From Neovahlkampfia damariscottae (Eukaryota > Heterolobosea > Selenaionea > Neovahlkampfiida > Neovahlkampfiidae): a stretch of DNA of 64,000 nt. The translations under genes were made by a program, and so were the position numbers. The DNA lies in assembly GCA_016618085.1 (NCBI GenBank), contig JABLTG010000006.1, positions 204,078 through 268,077 on the forward strand. The letters are read 5' to 3'. This document shows positions 1 to 12,282 of this stretch, piece by piece (the first letter of the stretch is position 1; each line of letters starts with the position of its first letter). The notes below the pieces were generated by a model, which worked only from the letters and a program-made list of their open reading frames with translations, did no database searches and was not told where the DNA came from.

Positions 1-17
1 ATCACAATTTAACGACC

Positions 18-912
18 ATGCCAAAGTATTTAGAAATTGGAGAAGAAACTCCTCAATGGGAGTGGAACAATGGAAGTCGTTGGCAAAAAATAGAAACAAA
101 TGCAGCAAATCAAATTGAACAAGCATATCAAAAAAATTCAAAAGGTTCAGTTCAAGTAAAAAAAAAAAAAAAATAAATTAAAAAAAAAAAGGTTTACATG
201 AATTACACATATTACACAATTTCACTTGCAACAATGGAACAAGAAAATAGAGACTCATATAATAAAAGACCAATCCGTCGAAATTTAGTTAAAACAAATG
301 TTAAAAAAGTCAACGTTGAAGAATTAAACAAACTTTATGGAAAATATAAAGATAGTGATGAAGATGTTATTACAGGAGAAGGAATTATGAATTTCTGTGG
401 TGATTTCAATATTAACCCAGAAGAGTAAAAGAAAATATTTTTTTTTAAACTCTTTTAGTATTTCTTTGATGATTTTATTTTGGAAATTAGGATGTGATAC
501 AAAATACACATTAACAGAAACACAATTTGTTAATGGTCTTGCAGAATTAGGAATGGAAACAAGTTCAAAAATTAAATCAAAAATGTCTTCCATTAAAAAT
601 GAAATTTCAAACGCAAAAGATTTTAAAAAGTTTTATATGTGGTGTTTTACTTATATGAAAGATCCAACTCAAAAAAGAATTCATATTGATTTTGCTCTTC
701 CAACTTGGTCTTTAGTTATGAAAGGAAGATATAAATATTTACAAGAATGGATTGATTTTTGGAAAAATGGAAAAGATAAAACAATTCCAAAAGATGTATG
801 GTCTCAATTCTTAGAATTTACAAAAGATACTACTTTTACAAATTGGAATGATTTTGATCCTGGTGCTTATCCAATTTCAATTGAAGAATTTGTTGATTCA
901 ATGAAAAAATAA
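18..912 (+). CDS. WWE domain - Dcn1 (PONY) domain fusion protein
   Basis: Three exons (18-155, 192-424, 459-912; introns of 36 and 34 nt, GT-AG) give 274 residues in one frame. Residues about 10-80 form a WWE domain: W-E-W near the start, a second W in 'SRWQKIE', then a segment ending 'SYNKRPIRR' after 'MEQEN'. Residues about 95-270 match the Dcn1/DCUN1 potentiating-neddylation domain ('ILFWKLGCDTKY', 'ALPTWSLVMKGRY', 'YLQEWIDFW'). Known biology: WWE domains bind (iso-)ADP-ribose or ubiquitin-pathway partners, and Dcn1 acts with Rbx1 as a NEDD8 E3 for cullins. I infer an adaptor tying cullin neddylation to ADP-ribose signals. Family members usually carry a UBA domain or a short N-terminus instead. 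The ATG at 18 is the first in frame, but the window edge is close. Confidence 0.85.
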
Positions 913-973
913 ACTTCTTTATTTTGATTTAAACAGGTCTTTTTAAATATTTAGTTTTTTTTTTTTTTTTGAC

Positions 974-3900
974 TTACGAATGCATTCCAAGTTTAGTTTG
1001 AAATTCTAATTTTAATCGTTTTTGTTGAAGGAAAAATCTTTTACGATATCTCCATTTTATTAATTCATCAATTATTAAAATGAGTATTAATGATACCAAT
1101 AATACAATCAAATAAACATAAAACTAAAATATAAAAAAATTTCTTTTTTTTACTGGAAATTTTGTTGGAATGTACATTTGAAATGGTAAATCTCTATGAA
1201 TGATTAAAATTGAAAAAAATGAAAATAAAATTTGTAATATGATCACTAAAGGTACAAAAAATGTCCAAATTAAATTTCTACAAGGAAATATTTGAAAAAT
1301 ACTATAATAAGGATGAATTTCCGTTACTGAAATTAAACACATAAAAATTACAACAGAAAGTAAAGTCATATTTTGTGCATAAACGATACATGCTCTGACA
1401 AAATTGTGTTGATAAATTTCTTGATTGATTGTTCCTCCCCAAACAATTGACCAATTAATTTCTGGTATAAATGAAGTCAAAGTGAAAGTATACATGAAAA
1501 AACAAATGATACAGGGTATAAAACATTTCAAAAGAATAATAATTAATCTTTTAAAAGCGTTCCAATTCTGTTTTGTATTCTTTTCTGATATTAAATCCAT
1601 CATATTTTTTTCAATTGGATTAAAAATTAAAGAAATTGATAAAATTGGATTAATTACTAACATAATCCATACTTTATATTTTAGTTTAATAATTTCTTAC
1701 ACATTTGAATTCCGTCCATTATTGGAGGAAGAAATCCTAAAATACCAAAAAATTGAATGAAGAAAAGTATCAAATTGAAAATTAAATAACATTCAAATGA
1801 TTGTTTCATATTCTTTTCTAATCTTCTTGTTTCTTTAATTAATTGATAAACCAATGAAAATATATTTCCATTTTTTACTTGAAATTGACATGGAAAATTA
1901 ACCATCGCACCACTATTTTGAAAACTCTTCAAAGTATTATTCATTGAATTTAAAGGTAAATTAAAAGCAGGAGTTTGTTCTTCAAATGAACTTGGATCCA
2001 CTGATATTGCTACATTACTTTGAACATAAATGGGTGAGTTTTGAACTGCAGTTGAACTTCCAATTGACAAAACAATTTCACCATTATCTTGTAAAATCTT
2101 AATCAATTCTTTTGATGTTTTTGAGTTTACATCACAAAATAATGAAACTAAAAGAGGAACATTCTTGATTGGTTAAAATTAACATTTTGACTTACATCAA
2201 CCGATTTTAAATGAGATTTGATTTGTTCAATTCCATGAGGTAATTGTGCTTTTAAATCAGATTCATCAAGTTCAACACCTGTTTCTTCTAATGAAATGCA
2301 TGAATTCCAACCCTAAAATATTAATTCTTCAAAATATCAAACTGTATCAATTCCTAATTTTTGACCAAACGCTTTTGATCTTTGTTCATTTTTTGGAGAT
2401 GCATAAATGAATCTAATACCAGAATTATCATATAAATTTTCAATCCATTGTTGAATTCCATTTTTTGGATCTCTACCAAGACCAATCATACCTAAAAATA
2501 TTTGTCCTTTTTGAATTGTTTTAGCAATTGATTTTACATTCAATTTTTCAATTTCTGATTCTTCAGTATCAAATGGTATTCCAATTTCTGATTCATCATC
2601 AATATGTAAAATTGATTGTTCTTGTGATAAATTATTCAAAACAAAATTTTGATATTTATTATCAATTGGTGAAAATGAAACAGCTACAACATATAAATCT
2701 TTTCTAAATCTCCAATTTTTATAAGTTTGAATCAACTCTTTTTTAATAGTTTCTTGTAATGGTTGAATACCAAAACCATCAAAATAATCTAAAATGAGCA
2801 TTAGTATTTATTTTTGTGTATATTTTTACGTGAACAATAATCAATCAATAAAGTAGGTTCTCCATGTGAATGAATTTGAAATCCATCTTCATAAGAAACA
2901 ATAACAGAACTAATTTGTTGTAATCCTCTTTGTGTATGAATTTCTTTATGTGATTTAAAAATATCAATAATATCATCTTGAAATCCAATTTCTTTTCCTA
3001 ATAAATAAACATATTCTATTTTTTTTTTGATGATTAATATCTTTTTTGAAATTACTCTTCCATAATGCAATGCTATCTTCACAAAGACATTTCTTTTCAT
3101 TTGATAAATCAGATTTTGTTGTTAAAATACAATTTAATCCTAATGGTTTCAATGATGTCATATGTGATTCCCAATTATCATCTTCAAATTTCAAATTAAA
3201 TTCTGAACTTGTATCTTTATTAATATCAAGAATTTTGAATAAAGAAGAATCTTGTGGTGGAAAAAAAGCTCTTGATTCTGTTTTTGATTCTTCTTCATCA
3301 ACATTTGAAATTCTGAGATCTTTGTTGGAAAGAAAATTTTCACTTTCAACTTTTTTATCTTCTTCTAAAATTTCTTCAATATTTTTAATACATGGTGATG
3401 GTGATGGTACAGGTGATTTGTAAAATGCCAAATCTGATTCTTCCATATTTTTTAATTCAATTTCTGTTTGTTCTTCATCTCTTTTTTTCATTTCTTCTTC
3501 TAATTCTTGTTCTTTTTCATATTCATCAATATCTTCTTCTACATCTTCATTTTTGATTAAATTAATTTTTTGACTTTCAAATGCATCTTCTTCATCTTCT
3601 TCTTCTTCTTCTTCATCTTGTTTTCTTTTTGAATATTCAATTTCTTCTTCTGATTTAAACATTAAAACTCGGCTTGGAATATCTAATTTTATTGTGAAAT
3701 TAAATATGTAACTTACAAAATTCCTTTTTTTGTTAAGTTTCATTTTTGACTTACATCAGATAGAACACCATCTCTATCAATAAAAAATACATTGGTAATT
3801 GATCCTAAACATAATAAATTATCATAAATCTGTTCAGTACTAAAAAGAACACTAAAAAATGATTTCATCAATAAAACTAGAAAAAATGAATTTTTGAAGT

Positions 3901-5185
3901 CTTTTTCTTACAAAATGGAATTCTAATTTTCTTATTTTCATCAATACATTCATCAACATTTTTAGTCAATAAATGAAAAATTGCAACTATTTTTGACTTA
4001 ACCAATGCCTTCATTGTTATCCAAAAAAATGGAAATGGATTTGTTAATAAAAATAAAACACAATAAAATGGTTGTTGCAATAATAAAAATGCAAAATCAT
4101 AATTTCCAAAGTTCAAACCAACCCTAAAGTAATCTTTTTAAAAAAAATCAAAATTTAAAACTTTAATGAATTGATAAAAAAAATAATCAATAAAGATAAA
4201 ATTATGAACACAAAAAAAAATTTGTTAAAAATGTCAATTGATAAATCGGATGGTAAGTTCTCTAAAAACATTAAAATAAACATGATTTAATAAAAAAAAC
4301 GAACGTGGCTTCATAAAAGCAATAAGAATTTTTTTTTTGTTTTTTACTTTTGTATATGGAGGAAAACTTTCTTTGATTGTTCTGGCAATCATAGTTTCTT
4401 TTAAAATATAAAATCCATCTAAATATTCATCAAATTTTGTGTTTTTTTTTTATTACCTTCTCCCGTCGACTTGAATGTCATTTCATAATGTTCCAATGAA
4501 TCTGTATTGTTGCAACAAATCAAATCATTTTCAACAAGAAACATAAATGGAAGTCTTCTCCATTTACCATCCCTACAAACTAACATTAAATCCATACCTT
4601 TAAAAGAAACAGTCAAAAAATTGTTTTTTTTTACTTTCAACTCCTTCTAAGCTTTTGGCTGAAACTTTTTAATTCTTGAATAAAATGCTTACGTAGTAAT
4701 GCAAATTCAAAATTATTCTTCTTCAGTTGATTGTACATTTTATTGGCTCTGCTTGAAAGTATTGTATTCTTGAGTGTGAAAAAATGTTAAAAACTTTTTT
4801 TTTTTACTTTTTGGTAAAAATTGATTAATTTTGATATTATACTGAATATAAATAAAATTAATAACAAAATTGATTCAATAAAAATTCTGATAACTTCTAA
4901 ATTAGAAAAAGTAAATTTTTGTAATTTCAATCCAAAAGAAATGAAGAAACAAATTACTGAAATACCGATTAAAACAGTATCTATTGATATTAATGATACA
5001 ATTGAAAATCCAATTAATTTAAAAATATTCATTTTTATATCATTATTAATAACTTTTGATAACTCTGTTTTTAATTTTCTTTTCATTTTTTTTAGAAGTA
5101 TTTTGTATTACTCTTTTGCTTGTTCTGATGTTAGTCCAACTTCCTTTGTGTTGAAGCGAAAGTCATGAATTTCTTCTTCACCCAT
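974..5185 (-). CDS. TMEM94-like P-type ATPase-related membrane protein
   Basis: A multi-exon gene (I place about a dozen short introns) of very roughly 1200 residues. It starts at ATG 5185 ('MGEEEIHDFRF') and stops at 974-976. From the N-terminus it shows two membrane segments, a 'LVCRDGKWRRLP' block and more membrane segments. Then follows 'FFIDRDGVLSDIPS', the position of the P-type phosphorylation motif. Next are a long acidic low-complexity insert (about 3450-3680), 'DYCSRDYFDGFGIQPL', a hinge-like 'VPLLVSLFCDVNSKTSKEL', and C-terminal membrane helices. The order and motifs match animal TMEM94, reported as an ER magnesium-uptake ATPase-like protein. The usual D-K-T-G is replaced by D-R-D-G, so standard phosphoenzyme chemistry is doubtful. 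Exon borders are my own reading and a few may be off. Confidence 0.75.
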
Positions 5186-5242
5186 AAAAAAAAACGATCA
5201 AAATCAACCAATTAAATTCTACTCAGTAATTCCTAAATTAAA

Positions 5243-7354
5243 ATGTCTCATGGTTTGTTTCTTCATCATCACCTGAAAGAAAAGTAAAATAAAATACATA
5301 AATTATCAAAGAATAAATTTAAAAGCAGAAACTAATTCATTACAGTTGATAGAAATAACCATAGAACTTTTACAAGAAATACTCAAATTATTATCTAATG
5401 AAGAATTTATTTCTGAACTAAAAAATGAAAAACATAGCTTAAAAGAAACAAAAAATGAAATTGAAAAATTGAAAAAATCTTTTGAAATATTCTTAAAATC
5501 AACAACAAAAATAGAAGATTATAATTATTTCAGTTCAATTGAAAATTTCAATTTCAAAGCTAGAGGTTTAATATTAACTTGTATTCATGAATTAAAATCA
5601 ACATATAATTCATTAAAAGAGTACAATGAAACAAAAAATACTTTTTTATATCAAACAATAATGAAATCATCTTGGGATAGTCAATTTTTAATAAAATTGA
5701 ATTCAAACAACAAAAGATTGATTTGTTTAAATAAATTCATGGATCAAATCATTGATTTTTCAAATTTTAAAACACAATATGATTATACCAAAGATATTGA
5801 CTCATTTCAAGATTTAATAAAAGAAATTGATATTTCAGAATTTATGAAAGTTGGGGAACAAGTAAAAAATTAATCAAATTTTTAAATTCTGTTCAAAAAG
5901 TATGTTGAAAAATGTAGATGGTTTTTTTCGGTTTTAATTAAATCAACTGCATCTCATGGATATGCAACAAAAACATTTGATAATGATATTGGAAAACAAA
6001 TCGCCTTTGTTGCTTCAAATGCTTATTTTTTTTTAAATTCTGATTCTGCAAACAAAGAATGTGTTGATTTTTTTGATAAAGCAACTTATGAATCTGGAAG
6101 TGGATTTTGGAATATTCAAGATACAAATCCAATCATTAGAACATTTACTTATTTATCTTTACCATTGATTAATGTTTCCCATGTTTTTAACATCCCAGCA
6201 GAATCAAAAGAGTTCTATGAAGAAAGACAGAAAGAAATTTTAATGAAAATTCAACAAAATATATTGTCAAAACAAGAAACTGAAGAAAAAATTGAATGTG
6301 AAAATGATTCACCAATATCATTAGATGAATACTCAGATAGTTATTTGAAGATTTATGAATCACTTCAAAATTTAAAAATGGAAAAAATTAGTTTACGTTT
6401 GATTTCAAATTCAGAAGTCTATCTTCCAAAATCAGATGATACACAAAAATCAAAAATCAAATTTGAAAGATCTTCAAGTTTGATTAACATTTTAAAATCT
6501 GATAATGAAATTAATTCAAAAGGGGGATGTATTCATTTTCATATGCATGGGTAAGAATTTTTAAAGACATTTCTGATTTAAAAGTGGTGGATTTGTTGCA
6601 ACTTCAACTTTTTCACATGAATGTTACTTAAGACAATGGGCAATAAAAACCAATATTCCAATCATCAGTGTTGAATATACAAAAGCCCCAGAAAAACAGT
6701 TCCCAATTCAAATTGAAGAATGTTATCAAGCATATAAATGGATGTTAAAAAATGGTGAAACAATAAGTAAAATTAAAATCAAACTTTTAATTTCAATAGT
6801 CAAATCACCAATTAAACATATCACTATTTCAGGTGATTCGGCAGGTGGAAATTTGTGCAGTATCATCACTATGATGTCTCTCTTTGATGGAATTAGAATA
6901 CCTGATGCTGTTGTTTTATCATATCCAGCAATGTATATGCATAGCTCACCTTCACCATCTAGATATTTATCTTTAATTGATCCAATGTTAAATTATGGTT
7001 TAGTGAAGATTTGTATGGAAGCATACATACTTGACCCAAAAGAAGGAAGAACAAATCCTTTTCTTTCACCTGGAATCGCACCAGATGAAATTGTGAAAAA
7101 ATTTCCAACATGTTATATTGTAACATCTTTGAAATTTTTTTTTTATTTTTTGACAGAATGTTGGTACTTTAGATCCTTTGTTAGATGATACTATTTATTT
7201 TGCAAAAAGATTGTCAAAATTGACTGGAAAAGTTAAACTCGAAGTTTACGATGGATTATCTCATGGATATTTAAATCTTTTAGATCATGTTCCTGAAGCA
7301 AATGATGCTTGTAATAATGTAATAAATTGGATCAATGAACAATCCAAATTTTAA
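5243..7354 (+). CDS. Hormone-sensitive-lipase-like esterase
   Basis: About 640 residues in several exons, starting at ATG 5243 only 57 bp from the divergent gene. The N-terminal half (to about 6200) resembles the HSL N-terminal helical domain. A charged linker follows. The catalytic alpha/beta-hydrolase part has the oxyanion 'HGGGF' (rebuilt across the intron starting near 6552), the nucleophile motif 'GDSAGGNL' (Ser codon 6838-6840), a likely Asp in 'GTLDPLLDD' (after an intron ending near 7155) and His in 'LSHGYLN' (7262-7264). The triad is therefore complete. HSL hydrolyses cytosolic acylglycerols and sterol esters. The N-terminal domain marks the animal-type HSL rather than the short bacterial HSL family. 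A further 33-nt intron near 6774 is possible but does not change the frame. Confidence 0.83.
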
Positions 7355-7398
7355 AATATTTCCAAATTCAATTTGTCTTTTTATTGGTGGAAAAAAAA

Positions 7399-8125
7399 AT
7401 GTCTTTCCTCATCAAATGCAGTGAAGATGAATTCACAAACAAATGTTTTCAATGGTTAGAAAATGAAATTGTTGAATATATAACAAAAAAAGGAACTTGT
7501 GTTGTCGCATTATCAGGAGGTTCAACACCAATTCCAATTTATAAGTAAAATAAAAAAAAATTAAAAAACAAAAAGGTTATTAAGCGGTTCAACAAAAATT
7601 GATTGGAGTAAATTATATGTATTCTTAGTAGATGAAAGATATGTTCCTTTTGATGATAAAGATAGCAATACAAAACTTGTTAATGATACAATCGTCAATT
7701 TATCAAACTTGCCAAAAGAAAATTTTATTCACCCAAATACTTCTTTATCAATTTCTGAATGTGTCAAAGATTATGCAAATCAATTAACTGAATTATTTAA
7801 AAGAGCAGGAATGTGTGACATAATGACTCTTGGAATGGGTAATGATGGACATATTGCAAGTTTATTTCCACCAGTAGGAAAAGAAGCTTATAGTGATGAT
7901 GTAGTAATCAACACACAAACAGAAACTATGGTCATTAGAGAAAGAATGAGTGTTACAATGAAAGTAATCAAAGAAAGTTCAAAACAGGCTATTTTTTTAA
8001 AAGGCAAACAAAAAGGTGAAGTTTATAATGAAATGATCAACAGTAAAGAACAAGATGTTTCACGTTGGCCACTTTTAGAAGTATTAAAAGATCAAAAATT
8101 ATATGTCATTGCTGGAGGCTGGTAA
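7399..8125 (+). CDS. 6-phosphogluconolactonase
   Basis: Two exons split by a 31-nt intron (7545-7575) give 231 residues, the normal family length. Visible family motifs are 'ALSGGSTP' near the N-terminus, 'LVDERYVP' in the middle and 'LGMGNDGHIASLFP', which carries the catalytic His region. The enzyme hydrolyses 6-phosphoglucono-delta-lactone to 6-phosphogluconate, the second step of the oxidative pentose phosphate pathway, in the cytosol. No targeting peptide is seen. The start at 7399 is the first ATG after the upstream gene and follows an ATTGGTG element at 7383-7389 by 9 bases. The protein ends 'VIAGGW'. Confidence 0.93.
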
Positions 8126-8199
8126 AATAATAAAAAATCTTCAGTTATCCAATCAAATTGTTGAGCTCTCAAATTTAGAACTGAAGGAAAGAAGAAAAC

Positions 8200-8979
8200 A
8201 TGAGTTCGATTCATAACTTAAGCGAAGATGAATTGGTCTATATTTTTGGATACTTTGATTTCTCAGAAATAATGACACAATTAATTTATGTTTCTCATGA
8301 ATGGCTTGAGTGTGGGGCAACAGCAGTTCAACAAATTAAAATATCTGTTTCATATTCAACAACAGATAAGACAGTTTTATCACTTTGTTATATTATACCC
8401 AATATTGAAAGTTTAGACTTGTCAACTTCACCTGACATTTCATCAAAATCTTTAGAATATTTAGCAGAGTATCATTCAAACACATTAAAATGTATTGACA
8501 TCAGTTTTTGTCAATATTTTGCATTTGAAAATATTTCATTCTTTTTTAAGAAATGTAGAAATTTAGAGGTGATTTCAATGGATCATATGAGAATTTCGTC
8601 TGAAACTGTGAATACAATTTCTGAAAATTGTAAAAATTTAAAGGAATTAAGATTATTCTATGCTCATTGTGATGATGATTCAATTTATAATTTAATTAAG
8701 AACAACAGAAATTTAGAAGTATTAGATTTAACTCAAATTCCAATATCCAACAAGACTTTGCAAGAATTCAAAAATTTAAAGAATTTAAGAGTTTTAATTT
8801 TAGATGAAACTCGTTTGTTCAAGGTTGGGATGATTCAGGAAATTATTTCGAACTGTGAGAAATTGGAATTACTCTCTTTGAAAGAAATCAATTTTCCTTA
8901 TTATGGTTATGGATTTTCAAGTTTTCTTGATCAATTACCACAAAAAAGAAGAATTAAATTAAAGTTAGAATTTTTTTAA
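8200..8979 (+). CDS. F-box/leucine-rich repeat protein
   Basis: An intronless ORF of 259 residues. Residues about 5-45 resemble an F-box ('NLSEDELVYIFGYFDF', then 'VSHEWLECG'). The rest is a run of AMN1/Skp2-type leucine-rich repeats ('IESLDLSTSPDI', 'LKCIDISFCQYF', 'LKELRLFYAHCDD', 'LEVLDLTQIPISN', 'LRVLILDETRLF', 'LELLSLKEINF'). Such proteins usually serve as substrate receptors of SCF ubiquitin ligases. The substrate cannot be told. The C-terminus is lysine- and arginine-rich. Confidence 0.8.
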   Translation: MSSIHNLSEDELVYIFGYFDFSEIMTQLIYVSHEWLECGATAVQQIKISVSYSTTDKTVLSLCYIIPNIESLDLSTSPDISSKSLEYLAEYHSNTLKCIDISFCQYFAFENISFFFKKCRNLEVISMDHMRISSETVNTISENCKNLKELRLFYAHCDDDSIYNLIKNNRNLEVLDLTQIPISNKTLQEFKNLKNLRVLILDETRLFKVGMIQEIISNCEKLELLSLKEINFPYYGYGFSSFLDQLPQKRRIKLKLEFF

Positions 8980-9016
8980 ATTTATTCGTTGTTCTTAATT
9001 TTCCATCTATAGTTTG

Positions 9017-9023
9017 ATTGGTC
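9017..9023 (+). promoter_or_regulatory. ATTGGTC element before ELMO gene
   Basis: A CCAAT-type heptamer 14 bases upstream of ATG 9038. The same motif recurs upstream of many genes in this window, usually in this orientation relative to transcription. Confidence 0.5.
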
Positions 9024-9037
9024 AACAATTCTGATTG

Positions 9038-9985
9038 ATGTCTGAAACATCTACCGTGAGGTCAAGATCCAGCACATCAACTTCAAATGTAGATAGTGAG
9101 ACCAATCTTTTATCAAGAGGAAGAAGTGAAAAAAAACTCAAAAACAGCTCAATTTCAACTTGTGAAGTTTCTTCACCAGAATTAGACCATTGCCTGTATC
9201 ATGAAGATAATATTTTGAAAGAAACCAATGTTTTTTCAATAATAAAACATCTTTCTCCTTCCAAAATAGAAAACAAAAAAGTAAGAGTAAAAAATAAATA
9301 ACAACAAAGGAAAACGAACTGCCATCAATAACTCCAGAAACATCTTTTCTTTGTTTGTGTTTACCATTGAGAATACCAACGGAAGAACTCAATGAAGATC
9401 TGAAAATTGAATTAAAAAAATATATTGGTATGACAAGAGTAAATCAAAAAATTTCTAAACAATTAGATGAATTTAGATTATGAAAATCATTTACATATTT
9501 TGATACTGGAAGAATATTATAAAAATGTAACGAATGAAAAATTACCAGATTTAAAAGGAAAGCATTGGGAAGATATTGGATTTTTAGGACCTGATGTACA
9601 AAAAGAAATTAGAGGAATGGGAGTATTTGGGTTATGTTTTTTATTATACATATCTCAAGTTCATCCAGAATTTTGTCAAAAATTATTTACTTTATCAAAA
9701 AATGAAAAAAAAAAATTTGATTTTTCGATTGTTGTGTTGCACATTTCATTGATTGTTTTGAATCAATTAAAAAGTGGTCATATGAATAATTATTTAAATA
9801 AGGAGTCTTCAATAAGAAATTCAACTTTTTTATTGTTTATTGGTTTGTTGGAAGAGTTTTATGATATCTGGAATAAAAACAATTTTAAAGATGATCAGTT
9901 CCATCAATTATTGGAAACAAAAATAAAAATATATGCTGAGAAAAAATGGAAATTGATTATCGAAAAAAAGAAAAAAAAAGAATAA
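9038..9985 (+). CDS. ELMO/CED-12 domain protein
   Basis: Three exons (introns 9281-9309 and 9439-9466) give 296 residues. The first 80 or so residues are Ser/Thr-rich and probably disordered. The ELMO domain follows: 'HWEDIGFLGPDVQKEIRGMG' is its signature (W-x-x-I-G-F ... R-G-x-G), then 'CFLLYISQVHPE' and helices rich in Leu and Ile. The C-terminus is a short lysine-rich tail. ELMO-domain proteins act with DOCK GEFs on Rac or as GAPs for Arf-family GTPases. The single-domain size here fits the ELMOD-like group. The start ATG at 9038 lies 14 bases after ATTGGTC (9017-9023). Confidence 0.85.
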
Positions 9986-10026
9986 AAAAATCATTTCATT
10001 GGATGAATTTCATTGGTGGAAATAAC

Positions 10027-12280
10027 ATGACTGGACAAAATGCAACGACGAAAAACGAGGTTTGGATTTTGGAAAAGTTAGCCAGACATAAAGTCTTGTT
10101 TAGTATTGAAGTCGTTATTACAGTTATAAAAATAGTTATAGTGACAGGTGAGAAAAACAAATTAAAAACAAACTAAAAACAAGTCTTGTCGGCATTTGAT
10201 ATTTTTGCTACAAATTACAAAATTAATGATGACCCATATCTTATTATTGGATTAATTATATTTCCATTATACTTAATTTCAAGTCTTGTAATCATAGCCA
10301 TTGTCATTTTCAAAATAGTTGGTTTAAAATTCGTAAAATATTTTTATGACACTGATGGAATTCAATACCTAAATATTTTGGATTTAATTCTATTAGTATT
10401 AGATTTCCTTATGAACGTCACTTCTGTTACGTTTTTTATAATCACCTTTGTGAGAATTTCAACTATCAATTATTTGTTTTTTGGTGTATTTGCTGTTTTA
10501 CGTTTATTAATTGTACTTTTATGTTTTACATTAATTTATTCATAGTTTACTTCATATCATCCAAAACTTCGAACTATTGGAAAAGCCTTATGGAAAGCAT
10601 TACCTACAATCATCATCATGTTGACATTTTTTTTTGTTGTTGTGTATTTTTTTTCATCAATGAGTTATGTAGTTTTTGATACAAGTGATGAAATAAATGA
10701 TTATTTAGAAGCCAATGTGACAGTACCTGCTGCTTTATGTCAAGATGATGTAATAAAAAACAAAAGAATTACTTTTCAAAAAAGGTATGTGCAAAGTTCT
10801 TTCGTAATCCATATCAATCATTTGTTTCGATCACTCAAGTTATAACAGGGTTTGTGATACTTGAATTTTAACATTTTTTAAAAGTGATGGTGAGATTTTT
10901 TTTTAGAATTAAAAAACTTTTTAGGATGGGCTGCTGATATTGCAAGAGGTCTAGAAAAATACTTTCCATTGTCTAGTTTCCCTTTTTTCACATTAGTTTA
11001 TTGTTTTGTTGTTTTTATTATAATGAATATTGTGACAGGTGTTATTTTGGATTCAATGGCAGAAGTTGAAAAGGAAGAAATTGATGACAGTTATAACAAT
11101 TTAATCGAAAATTTAGATTCAATTTACAACAGAATCGAAACACTTGAATCAAAAATGTTGATACTTGGAAATTTGAAAAAAATTGAAAAATTAAGAGAAA
11201 GTTTTGATGATATCAAACTTGATGAAGAAAATAAAGAAAATGAAGAATCAAAAAAAGAATTGAAGGGACTAGACAAATTATTGAATATCACAGAAAAGAT
11301 AGTGCATCACAAAGCATTTTTTGGAATTGATGTTTTATTAACAATTATCAAAATTATATTATCATTTGTGATCAGTGTACCTGGTTTTGCTGATCCAACT
11401 GTCAAATTTACAAGTATTTTGTATTTGATTACTGGAGTTCCAATATATCCACTTTATGCAATGATCTCTCTTTGTATTCTTATCATGTTCTCAATGAGAT
11501 TAGTTGCATTAAGAAAGAGATATTTTTATGATAATGGTATTTGTTATTTAAACATATCAGATGGAATATTAATCATATGTGATTTAATTCTAAATTTGAT
11601 ATCATTTGTTTTTTTTATTATTACAATGTCACAAACAACAGCACTTTATTATTTATTTTTTGGATTTTTCATCACCATTAGAATCTTAATAGTAAGTTAT
11701 TATTTCATTGAATATATATTGGCAGTTCACTTCTTATCATCCAAAGTTAAGAGAAGTATCACAAGGTATGATCAAAGCATTGCCAACAATTTTGATTATG
11801 TTTCTCTTTTTTTTTGTATTGGTATATTTCTTTGCATTGTTTTCATATGTTCTATTTGATTATTCAGATGATGCAAAACAAAATCCATTGACAGCTATTT
11901 GTAATACAACGGTGTGCACAGAAAGATTTAAAACACCCTATGATGCTTTATTAACAACATATCAAGTTATTGATGGTGATAGTTGGGCAGGAGATATTGT
12001 TGTTCCACTTGAAAAGACATTTTTTGGCACATATATTTATTTCATTCCCATTATATGTTTTATGGTTTTCATAATGCAAGAAGTTATAACAGGGTAGGGA
12101 TTTGTAATGAAACTAATTTTTTTAAGCGTAATTTTAGATGCTATTCAAGCAGAAGGATCTCGAAAAGATGAATTAGAACAAGAAAAATTAGAAGAACAAA
12201 GAAAAGAATTGAACATTGAAAATTTGGATAACATCATTTCTCATCTCGAAAAATTTGAGTCAAAATTGAAATTGAAATAA
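10027..12280 (+). CDS. Two-domain (2 x 6TM) voltage-gated-type cation channel
   Basis: About 660 residues in roughly eight exons. Two homologous 6TM units are visible. Unit 1 starts 'LEKLARHKVLF' and has pore 'VITGDGWAADI' and S6 'VYCFVVFIIMNIVTGVIL'. Unit 2 starts 'TEKIVHHKAFF' and has pore 'VIDGDSWAGDI' and an S6 ending 'MQEVITGVILDAI'. Both share the block 'FTSYHPKLR' after S4. The layout is that of two-pore channels, but the G-D-[GS]-W filters resemble CatSper, NaV or CaV filters, suggesting a calcium or sodium channel. S4 holds only one Arg, so voltage sensing is doubtful. The protein ends in a charged coiled-coil-like tail. ATG 10027 follows ATTGGTG (10011-10017); ATG 10002 is an in-frame alternative. 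Confidence 0.78.
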
Positions 12281-12282
12281 AT

